This document shows, in pieces, positions 39,594 to 51,800 of a stretch of DNA of 64,000 bases. A program made the translations under genes and the position numbers. Within the stretch, counting starts at the first letter, position 1. Each line of letters starts with the position of its first letter. The stretch covers positions 2,255,246 through 2,319,245 of the forward strand of contig NC_088296.1 in assembly GCF_032854445.1 (NCBI RefSeq), in the 5' to 3' direction. The notes beneath the pieces are model-generated. The model was not told the DNA's origin and ran no database searches. It was given only the letters and a program-made list of their open reading frames with translations. The stretch comes from Liolophura sinensis. Taxonomy: Eukaryota; Mollusca; Polyplacophora; Chitonida; Chitonidae.

Positions 39594-39827
39594 TCACGTG
39601 GTGCTGTCAGGTTTTTCTGATTGGCTACTCGAGCCTTGCCCGTTTACTTCCGCAGGCGACATAACTGTGTTTTCATCTACTGCTGACTCAATCGCAAGTT
39701 GTGTCCCTTTGTTGTTGCTGTATTTAACCAATGAACATCCGTTGTCGTTTTTAAATCGACGCTCAGTGTTTGCCTTCGGACTGTATATTTTTCCACTTTG
39801 TTTTAACCTGATATTTTCCGTCTCGAG
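39594..39827 (-). CDS. GABA-B-type receptor, exon 12 in window: last coding exon
   Basis: Encodes LETENIRLKQSGKIYSPKAN and a polar tail ending SSSQSEKPDSTT-stop. With exon 11 it forms the heptad pattern LISELKQKIKELETENIRL, the coiled coil by which GABA-B subunits pair. The tail is much shorter than in vertebrate subunits. Phase 0 in; acceptor CCTTTCAG. Confidence 0.88.
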   Translation of the reverse strand, partial: LETENIRLKQSGKIYSPKANTERRFKNDNGCSLVKYSNNKGTQLAIESAVDENTVMSPAEVNGQGSSSQSEKPDSTT

Positions 39828-42800
39828 CTGAAAGGTGAAAATACACACCATAAGAATAAGACAGGTGTAGGGGTCAAAATGCTTTTCTTCACTTTGAAAA
39901 TAAAAGCTATATCTTATGATGCAGAAACTTGATCATTTGTACTAAATATTTTACGTATATACACATTTTCGGAGCGAACAAGTCTTAATAAATTTAGTCC
40001 GGCTTTTACTCATCGCTCTGCCTTGAAAATGAGCATTTGTTTCAAATTGATGATGAATAAAATTGGGTCAAAGAATGAATTAATCAGTCGATGTTTTAAT
40101 TATTGAAATACCCAAACGGAAGTCTCTCTTCCTATGATATATACGTATCTGCTTATCACTGCAACTTTATTCACATTACAAATTACACGTATATGACGGT
40201 GATCAAGTAATGTAATAAGGAAATGATAGATTCCATGGTAAACAATCACTATTTGCCGCGGGACTGGATTTGAACACACAACCGCATGTTTTCAATGGTC
40301 TGATAGTTGCATGGGACAGCTCCTTAACTACCTGAGCCCACCTGACCTTTACAAAAGCTTTGTGTTATTTACAAAGTAGAAATCGTCATGGAATGCCCGG
40401 AATACTGACAAAGGCGTTAAAAAAACCATCGTTATTCAAAACGGTGCACAGTGGTCGAGTATTCTAGTCATGGGCATGTGCGATGGACCTTGGCTGCAGG
40501 GTACTGAGGAGTTGTAGTGTTGACAATGAATGAACAGTTATGGCTTAACGCCACATTGCCAGTACTTTAGCACTATTGTAGCGGGAATATATTAAGACCA
40601 AAAAGCTGTTATGGCTTTCGACGAGGTGGACAACGTCGAAAATTGGAACAAAAAGAAAACGAAACGCAAAAAAAAAAAAATTTCAAGTCGGGTAAAAGTT
40701 GAAAACCATACTAAATATAGTTTAAATATAGGATTGTAATATGTTTAAAACATCTTTTCAGTATTCAATTACAGCTATCAAATAACTAAAATATATAGTT
40801 CGTGGCTGTGAAGAATCTTAGTCGGATATCGGCTTAAACAGTCGACTAGAATATGTTTTATATCGTACTTATAACAACATGTTGTACACCGGGAAACTGT
40901 GCCCCTGTTCAGGACAAAATAACTAGAAGGGCGAGCACTGCACAGCTTTCAGTTTGTAGCCCTCAAAACACCACTTGTCCTTGAGAGAAGTTAAAACTGC
41001 TTCATGTATTTAGAGCCACCTAATTATTCATTCCCATCAGCAGCCGTACATCTATATTTAGTAATCATTTACCTATGATTATTGGTGCCTAACGCCGCCA
41101 TATTCATTTACACAGCGACAGTTAAACTTACGGATGGACAAAACTGGAATTCAATACTTTGACGTTGCAGCCGATCTCGCGTGGTCTGATTCGACGCAAT
41201 ACAAGTATATTTTGTTAACCCACCTCTTTTATCTTTTGCTTTAGCTCTGATATCAGCCTGTCTTCTGTATTCATCTCCCCCTGTCGCTGTGACATCGTCA
41301 TCATGTTAGCCACGATGATATTTTCTGTTGATACTGAGTTCGTGAAAATAATGTGAACCTGGCAAGAAACGGAATCGTGAAAATGTAAATAATGTAAAGG
41401 TCGCAAAAATGGGAAGCCATAAGAGTGTAAATGATGTGAAAGTGGCAAAAACAGTAACCCATTAGAGTGTAAAAAATGTGAAAGTCGCAAAAATAGGAAG
41501 CCATAAAAGTGTAAACAATGTGAAAGTATCAAAAATAGTAACCCATTAGAGTGTAAAATTTGTAAAAGTCGCAAAAATAGGAAGCCATAAAAATGCAAAC
41601 AATGTGAAAGTCGCAAAAATAGTAACCCATTAGAGTGCAAAAAATGCAAAAGTCGCAAAAATAGGAAGCCATAAGAGTGTAAATGATGTGAAAGTCGCAA
41701 AATAGTAACCATTAGAGTGTAAATGATGTGAAAGTGGCAAAAACAGTAACCCATTAGAGTGTAAAAAATGTGAAAGTCGCAAAAATAGGAAGCCATAATA
41801 GTGTAAACAATGTGAAAGTCGCAAAAATAGTAACCCATTAGAGTGTAAAATATGTGAAAGTCGCAAAAATAGGAAGCCATAAAAATGCAAACAATGTGAA
41901 AGTCGCAAAAATAGTAACCCATTAGAGTGCAAAAAATGCAAAAGTCGCAAAAATAGGAAGCCATAAGAGTGTAAATGATGTGAAAGTCGCAAAATAGTAA
42001 CCCATTAGAGTGTAAATAATGTGAAAGTCGTAAAAATAGGAAGCCATAAGTGTAAATGATGTGAAAGTCGCAAAAACAGGAACCCATTAGAGTGTAAAAA
42101 ATGTGAAAGTCGCAAAAATAGGAAGCCATAAGAGTGTAAACAATGTGAAAGTCACAAAAATGGTAACCCATTAGAGTGTAAAATATGTGAAAGTCGCAAA
42201 AATAGGAAGCCATAATAGTGTAAACAATGTGAAACTCGCAAAAATAGTAACCCTTTAGAGTGTAAAATATGTGAAAGTTGCAAAAATAGGAAGCCATAAT
42301 AGTGTAAACAATGTAAAAGTCGCAAAAATAGTAACCCATTAGAGTGTAAAATATGTGAAAGTCGCAAAAATAGGAAGCCATAATAGTGTAAACAATGTGA
42401 AAGTCGCAAAAATAGTAACCCATTAGAGTGTAAAATATGTGAAAGTCGCAAAAATAGGAAGCCATAATAGTGTAAACAATGTGAAAGTCGCAAAAATAGT
42501 AACCCATTGGAGTGTAAATGTGGAAGCCATATGAGTGTAAACAATGTGATACTCGCAGAAATGGGAAACCACCAGAGTGTTAATAATGAGAACTAGCAAA
42601 AATATGAAAACATAAACGTACCTAAGAGAAGAAATTATTCATGGAGTTAAAACAAAGTGAACTTAAAACAAATATAAAGCTCATTAAGTGAAACCATTGT
42701 AAAACTGACGAAAAGGAAACCATTGAGGTGAACTTATCACGGACCTAGCAAGTAGAGGAAACAATTAGCGAGAGAGTAAGGTGAAACTGTGGAAGATAGT

Positions 42801-45800
42801 CAAGCATTTGTGTGAAAATAATGTGAAACTAGCAAACAAATAAATTTTTACAGGTCAAAATGACATGAACCTAGTGTCTGGTGACATACATATAAACCTG
42901 GCAGTACAGGAATCCATGCAGCTCGCTAATGATTAACTGCTGCACACCTCACTCAGCTCATTGACAACTGACTGCTGCACACCTCATGCAGCTCACTGAC
43001 GATTGGCTGCTGCACACCTCATGCAGCTCACTGACGATTTACTACTGAACACCACATGCAGCTCGCTGACCATTGACTGCTGCACACCTCATGCAGCTCG
43101 CTGATGATTAACCGCTACCCACCTCATGCAGCTGCCTGACGATTAACTGCTGCAAACCTCATGCAGCTCGCTGACCACTGACTGCTGTCAACCTCATGCT
43201 GCTGGCTGAACAATGACTGCTGCCCACCTCATGCTGCTGGCTGACCACTGACTGCTTCACACCTCATGCAGCTCGATGACCATTGACTGCTGCACACCTC
43301 ATGCAGCTCGCTAACTATTGACTGCTGCCCACCTCATGAAGCTCGCTGACCATTGACTGCTGCACACCTCATGCAGCTCCCTAATGATATACTGCTGCAC
43401 ACCTCATTCAGCTCGCTAACGATTGAGTGCTGCACCGCTCATTGAGCTCACTGACCATTGACTGCTGCCCACCCCCTTCCGCTCGCTGACAATTAACTGC
43501 TGCCCAACTCATGCAGCTCGCTGACCATTGCCTGCTGCCCACCTCATGCAGCTCGCTGACCATTGCCTGCTGCCCACCTCATGCAGCTGTCTGACCATTG
43601 ACTGCTGCCCAACTCATGCAGCTGGCTGACGATTGACTGCTGCCCACCTCATGCCGCTGGCTAACAATTAACTGTTGCCCACCTCTTGCAGCTCGCTGAT
43701 CATTGACCGCTGCCCACCTCATGCAGCTGTCTGACCATTGACTGCTGCCCAACTCATGCAGCTGGCTGACGATTGACTGCTGCCCACCTCATGCCGCTGG
43801 CTAACAATTAACTGTTGCCCACCTCTTGCAGCTCGCTGATCATTGACTGCTGCACACCTCATGCAGCTCGCTGACCATTGACTGCTGCACACCTCATGCT
43901 GCTGGCTGACTTTTAACAGCTGCACACCTCATTCAGCTGGCTGACTATTGACAGCTGTACACCTCGTGCAGCTCGCCGACAATTCACTGCTGCACACCTC
44001 ATTCAGCTGACTGACTTTTAACAGCTGCACACCTCATTCAGCTGGCTGACTATTGACAGCTGTACACCTCGTGCAGCTCGCCGACAATTCACTGCTGCAC
44101 ACCTTGTTCAGCTGGCTGACTATTGGCAGCTGCAAACCTCATGCAGCTCACTGACGATTGAATGCTGCCCACCTCAAGCAACTTCCTGACCTTTGGCTGC
44201 TGCCCTCCTCATGTAGCTCGTTAAAGTTTGACTGCAGCCCATCTCATGGAGCTCACTGCCCATTGCCTGCTGCCCACCTCATGCAGCTCGCTAAAGATAG
44301 ACTCCTGCACACCTCATGCAGCTTATTGACCCTTGACTGCTGCCCACCTCTTGCAGCTCGCTGACGATTGACGGCTGCCCACCTCATGCAGCTCGCTGAC
44401 CATTGACTGCTGCCCACCTCATGCATATCGCTGACCATTGCCTACTGCCCACCTCATGTAGCTTGTTAACGATTGACTGCTGCCCACCTCATGCCGCTCG
44501 CTGATCATTGCCTGCTGCCCACCTCATGCAGCTCGCTGACGATTTACTGTTGCCAACCGCATGCATTTGGCTGACGGTTGACTGCTGCCCACCTCATGCA
44601 ACTTGCTGACCTTTGGCTGCTGCCCACCTCATGCAGCTCACTGACAATTGATCGCTGCACACCTCATGCAACTGGCTGACCATTGACTGCTGCACACCTT
44701 ATGCTGCTGGCTAATCATTAACTGTTGCCCACCTCTTGCAGCTTGCTGACGATTGCCTGCTGCCCACCTCATGCTGCTGACTGACGATTGACTGCTGCAC
44801 ACCGTATGCAGCTCTCTGACGATTGACTGCTGCCTACCTCATGCTGCTGGCTGACGATTGACTGCTGCCCACCTGATGCAGCTCATTGACGATTGACTGC
44901 TGCACACCGTATGCAGCTCGCTGACGATTGACTGCTGCCTACCTAATGCTGCTGGCTGACCACTGATTGCTGCCAACCTCATGCATCTGGCTGACCATTG
45001 ACTGCTGCACACCTCCTGCAGCTTGCTGACCAGTGACTGCTGCACACCTCATGCAGCTCGCTGACCCTTGAATGCTGCCCAGCTCATGCAGCTCACTAAC
45101 CATTGGCTGCTGCCCACCTCATGCAGCTCGTTGACGATTGACTGCTGCGCACCTTATGCAACTTGCTGACCATTAACCGTTGCCCACCTGATGCAACTTG
45201 CTGACTATTGACTGCTGCCCACCTCATGCAGCTCATTAATGATTGACTGCTGCACACCTCTTGCAACTCGCTGACCATTGACTGCTGCCCACCTCATGCA
45301 GCTCGCTGACCACTGACTGCTGCCCACCTCATGCAGTTCGCTAACTATTGACTGCTGCCAACCTCATGCAGCTGGCTGACAGTTGACTGCTGCCAACCTC
45401 ATGCAGCTGGCTGACCATTGACTGCTGCCAACCTCATGCAACTGGCTGACGATTGACTGCTGCCCACCTTATGCAACTTGCTGCCGATTGACTGCTGCGC
45501 ACCTTATGCACCTTGCTGACCATTAACCGTTGCCCACCTGATGCAACTTGCTGACTATTGACTGCTGCCCACCTCATGCAGCTCATTAATGATTGACTGC
45601 TGCACACCTCTTGCAACTCGCTGACCATTAACTGCTGCCCACCTCATGCAGCTCGCTGACCATTGACTGCTGCACACCTCATGCAGTTCGCTAACTATTG
45701 ACTGCTGCCAACCTCATGCAGCTGGCTGACAGTTGACTGCTGCACACCTCATGCAGCTGGCTGACCATTGACTGCTGCCAACCTCATGCAACTGCCTGAC

Positions 45801-48800
45801 GATTGACTGCTGCGCACCTCATTCAGCTCGCTGACGATTGACTGCTGCCAACCTCATGCATTAGGCTGACGGTTGACTGCTGCACACCTCATGCAGCTGG
45901 TTGATCATTGACTGTTGCCAACCCCATTCATCTGGCTGACCATTGACTGCTGCCCACCTCATGCAGCTGGCTGACGATTGACTGCTGCCCACCTTATGAA
46001 GCTCACTGACCACTGACAACTTCCCAAATGCAGCTCGCCCAGATTCAGTGGGGGCTTTAAGTCAGGACGTTTTTCAGATTCCTGCTTAAGGGATGTTGTT
46101 TTCTTTAAAAAATAGGAATTCCCCCAAACATAAACCTCGTAGCAGTCACATAACATCTCTTGCAACTAGATGGGAAATCGTCCCTCTGTGGCTCAGGTCA
46201 ATTGTCAAACTGCCCACAGATCTGCAAAATTACGCAAGGACTTCCTCGGTATGCGGTGGAAATTGTTATGTAATAGGGGTAGCCTATGAAATAGGCGAAG
46301 CTAAAATATTTGTTTCTAACCATTAGACTACTGTAGGTCGTTAAATGCAGAGGACAATATTCTTTCTGTCCAGTGGTAGTACTTAAAACAAATTTTGTCT
46401 GACGAGATGTACCGTGAATATATGCCACTGTTTTTAGCAGACATTTATTTCGAAGCTAAACTGATACACAGTTGCCCCCTTTTTTGGGGTAATTGTACGA
46501 TATGCTGTTCGCTGAAGTAAATAGCGCTGAGCTTTCATTGGTAGAATGCTGTATAACATCTGTATAGATTTGCATTAATACCGTTAAACTTATCCAATAA
46601 ATATATTTTTTAAAAAAGCTATATGTAAAATAATGTATCTATATGCACAATATAAAAAAGAATTTCTTGTGTAGTTCAAATTCACCGTGTACAACACAAA
46701 TCGACTGGCAGAAGTAAAATATAATCACCGGGATTTACCTTTGGTATAAAACACAATGCTAACATCACAGTGGTAGCAAAGTTAATACTGCCGGCCAAAC
46801 TGGCGTAAGCAAAGTCTAACTCCTCGTTGAACACGACGGCGACTGGAGCCACAACACAGCATAGTACTACAGTGCTGTAGATGGTGATGCCAATATTTCG
46901 GGCATCGCTTAGCACGTCTATCTTTACCACACGATTCTCCCACGCCAAGAAAGCTCCGTACAGCAGTAGTAAACCCTTGTAGCCGAAAACACCCCGATCC
47001 AGATGTTTTCTTGCCGACAATAACAGTGTTCTATGTGGGGAAGGATGACGACGTCACGGTCTTTGGACTACGAAGAGAAATTATATTCCTCAGTAAAGCA
47101 TACCACCTTTATAAATGTTATTTTAGCTGCGAAAAATATCACTGGTTTATGAGTAAAACTTTTGGCATCCTAAATTTTTACAAGGGCTTTTCGTTTAATT
47201 TATTTGATTGTTGTTTTACGCCTTACTCAAGGATATTTCACGGCCAGCATAATACTGGGAGGAGACCGGGGGAAACCAGCAAAAGGTTGCTTGTACCTTC
47301 CCACTTACAGTCGGAAAGGAAGCCAACATGAGCTTGACTTGAACTCACGGCCACAGCATTGGTGAGAGGCTTCTAGATAATTACGCAGCACTAGCACGCT
47401 AACCAACTGAGCCATTTTCGTTTTATATTGACCGCAGTGGAAGAGAACATGGAGTTTGAGGGAATGCAACAATTGTTGCGAATGTGAGGTTGTTGGGCTA
47501 TGGCGAGGCGGTCGCATTCAAGTCGTTGCTTCGTGTAATTGTCAGATTTGTTACAGGCTAAAAAGGAAAGTTTTGAGATCGAAACTCTTTTGTCTATGGA
47601 GGTGAAAATAGTCCTTCTGTATTGCAAAGAAGTTTCCTGTATTAGGTGCCCTAACAAGCAACATGTCATATACATACTTATTTGAGGTTTTGCATAGATG
47701 TATTTTAAATTAGACCTGTAACTGTCTTCTGTGGTTGGGCCTGTTCACATAAGACGCACGTGTGCTGATAACTTAGCCAACAAAATAAAGACATTAGTCT
47801 TCTTGCAAAAAAGCATAGAAACATTGTACCCTGCTTTCTGATTGCTTAAGCTCACCTCCTGTGGTAGACTGATGTTGGAGCCAATTGGCCTGTCTATTAC
47901 GTCCCACGTGACCAATAAAATGGCGTCGATAAAGAGTAGCACCATGACTATAATCATAAGCTGGGAGTCTCGGATTGTCTGTGATAAAAAAGATAAATGA
48001 TGATTTTAAAAAATAAGAATGTTGGCGAGCGAACATTACATTTTGATCATTCTCAATACTCATCCTATCAGAAGTTTGTTTGTTTGTGTGAGGTTTAACG
48101 ACGCTTTCTGCATTATTTCGTCGATACCACCAAGGTGCCTGCTTGCAGCAAACCGGAATTCATGTTGACATATTTACTGTAATGCCTCACTGGAACGCGT
48201 TCCAAGACACCAGACACGTCGCCGCACTAAGTCACATTACATTGATCATTTCGCCTTACATGAGGGGCGATAATCTTACCATGTTTGATTTCTTTCTTTT
48301 CACAGTATGATAAAACAACATTACTTTTTAAACAAAACTGTACCACTGACAAAGAACAGAAACATACATTTGTAAGTTTTGGGGGGTTTTGATCAGTTTC
48401 CTTACTAATAACGATTCCAGTTTCACAAACTTTGAAAGGCGTAAGTCGTTTTTTTTTTCTGCTGTGCTCCTGGAAAAAGACATGCAACGGTAGGCCTATC
48501 AATTAAAAAAGAATATGCAAATATACACGTTGTTATGAGGCGCACCTTAATGCGTACACTTGAACTTTTACATGCAGTGCTCGCTACAAGCAAACACTGA
48601 GGTACTTTTGTAGGTGTAACGAGAGTGACCTTCCTTTTCGAATGTCCTAAAAAAAAATCACTATTCGCCACAATTATGTATACGTTTACTTATAAATGAT
48701 TTTTTTATCAATAGAAATACATTGTTACTTTATACACACTTTAATTTTTTTTTACATTTCTTTTGCCTTAAATGTATGCATTCTCTCAAACTCTCACAAC

Positions 48801-51800
48801 GTTCAAACGAGCGTTCTTTATTCAGACTTAATCACCCAAAATCATTTCACTTTGAAAGACTTAAACATGTACTTACTCGTTTCTTCATCTTTGAATTGGA
48901 AAATATTCTGTGTATTCTCCAGGCTTTGGCAAATGTAGCCCCAAAGGTGAGGGAAAATGATATGGGTAGCAGCCACTGTTTTACCTGTACAGAAAAAAAA
49001 CACCTGGATACAATACCTAGATATTCTCTTAGGTTAACCAGATACAGTTTGTATAACTCAGCTTTAAACGTTAGTCTTTTTCTGCCATTTTACACTGGTG
49101 TGAGTTTATTTAAAGCGGCTACGAAAGCTCAAATACCCGTCGTGCTGCCTCACTGCATCATAATGATGGAGGACAAACGAAAATACACCCAAACCCTTAA
49201 AAACATTTTAGTGTTTTAATATTAAACGCTAAACTAATCGTCTAGATTACTAAATTAAGCGTTTCAGAGTCGCTAAGGTGTAAAGTTAAACATGCTTTCT
49301 TTCATTTTTTCCCTAGGGACGTGGGTGGTGTGTGTTTTAATGTCCAGGAAACCTATTCGGCACAATGACGTTGTTTAATGTCCTTTTGAAGCATGTGAAT
49401 ACACGGGTTAAACTGTTATGTCTTTAATTTCCTCACTACGTCACTGTTCGTGTATGGTTGTGCGCGTAAAGCAAAGATGTACTTCCAAGCACCCTACTTT
49501 CACAGTTGAAAATGATGTGTTTGTTTTAAAGCGTGAAAATGGCTTTGTTAAACAGCAAGGAAAATGCGATCGAGCCCATTGCTTTCTGTTTGCTATCGCC
49601 ACAGAATGTCGGTCCCTGACCAGTTAGGTCGCAGATTCAAACCCAGCTCTCATCATTTCGACTACTTATTTCAACAAAGAGTGTATCAGGCCAAAGGTGC
49701 TGTTCCGCTCTCTCCATTCCAGTTGATCTTCCCCTTCCTGGTCCTTAACCCCCAAATATACCTTTCCAAACTCACCAAACAGGTCACAGAAAAGAACGCT
49801 GATGGCTTCTCATCCAGTTTGAGCAGCGTGGAATCCAGACCCAGGAAAATGACGTAGTCGTACATGAAGAAACAGCCGACGCATATAAGGTAGTTCAGGT
49901 TTGGGCTGATAACTTCATGATACTGAAAGTAAACAGATTGCAGTCTTTGTCAAATCTTAGACTTCATAGCTACGTCATACATTGTAATCAACACACAGTT
50001 TGGGATATTTTATCAACCCATGGCCTTACTGATACGGAAGTACTAGCACTTATGTTTTTGCTAACCACAGATATTAGTGATACTGAAGGTACAGACTTGC
50101 ATATTTTATCACATACTTTTCATCTTAGACCCAATAAATCATTATTTTGAAAGTACAGACATTCATTTTTATTCAAGCGTGGGTATGAATATAAAAAAAA
50201 ATGAGTGAAAATATTTCTCATTACGGCGTAAAACACCAATCAAATAAATTGAATTTTTAATGACTATCGCCATCCAGGGTTTATTGATAACAATGCCACT
50301 GTGTTACTGGCCTTAGGATGTAACGTCATGCTCTATTCACAAAGGTAAAGCGGTCCACTTCGGAGAAAAGGCCCGATTTAGTAAAGTACTGGCTTGATTC
50401 TGGCTTTGATTTTCATCCTCGATGCTTCAACTAACACGATGAAAATAATTGTTTTTAAATCTGAGTACATGTATGACATTATTTGAACACGGAAAACACA
50501 CAGAGAAGTATCAAAACACAAATTCTTACCACGTAGTCGAAGGGCTCATCATTTCGTTTTAGAGAATAACATCAGGTGTACAATGCAGCTCAAGTAGTTT
50601 TATTGGGGATTTGTATCAAGAGCATTTGGTGTTCATTATCAATCTGTAACTTAATTATGGCATTTGGACTTCAAGCACATTGGTATTGAAAATCAAAATA
50701 AATCTGCAATACCGCCAAAAAAACAAACAAACTTTCGGTACTTGGAATGACATAACAGTCGGTACGTTGCATGCTCCATGAACAGTGAATGTTGTAATCG
50801 TTGTTAATTGTGACCTACTTTTATTCATATTTATTAGTCATTTTAATGGCACAAAAAGTCTACAGAAGTAAATTATAACATGTATATGTTGAACTTTTTT
50901 TTCATTTTCACTCATATGGCGATATTTTTCAGTAACAAATGTCGCATATACCTGATGTAGTCTAGCACGTGGGAATACCGACAAACGGAAAATGTGACCC
51001 ATAGAGGTGAATCGGCACCAGTTTTAACAGAGGAGACAACAAATAATATAACCCTAGAAGAAGGATGTAGACTGGCTAAAAAGGCCAAGGACATTTGATT
51101 CTGACAAGCTTTGGAACGCCATAAATGAACGTATGATCTGGAATTCTTAAGCGGTCACGATATACATCGGTTATAGGACAAGACAGCACCTGGCTAAAAC
51201 ACATTTCAGTCGAAAGAAGGATTCTCAAGCTTTCTAAAAAGTATTATACTTTATTATTTTCATGAGGTTTCGCCGAACAAAACCCAACAAAATGTCAATA
51301 CTGCACAAATGGCTAGTGCGGATCGAGGCAGACATATTGAAGATTTTATCCAATCAAACACCTTGCGATCAGATTGCGCGTCCTAAGCTGTGACGTAGCC
51401 TTTACCCATTCATGCCATGAAGTGACATATGATAACACAGAACTCTTGCATAAGACATCATTTTGAGATCGTTAACAACGACTTACTTACAAATAGCCGA
51501 GGGGCCATTTCACACAGTGATGTGGGACAGGTCTGTATCATTTACGAACCACCACAGATGTAAAATCAGTTGATTTACAAGCCGTGTAATATTCAACGAC
51601 GGTTTCACAAATTATGTCACATACCAGAATACTGTATCGGCCCAAACCGCATTCATCTCTCCAGTAGAGCTGGCTTAGACATGTCGTTCAAATTATACAT
51701 ATACAATTTTGGCGTTCATTTTACCGTTTTGTCATCAATTTCCAAATACCAAATACCTGTCAGTTAAAACTTCATTCAGAGATAACGAAGGTTGATGGGA

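Noticed and set aside
41215-42507. 430-residue open frame as a separate repetitive membrane protein gene
   Set aside because: It is the 42-bp satellite read in one frame and joined to a real receptor exon; the openness follows from the 14-codon period.
48722-49219. 165-residue plus-strand frame
   Set aside because: Antisense shadow of receptor exon 8 and its intron.
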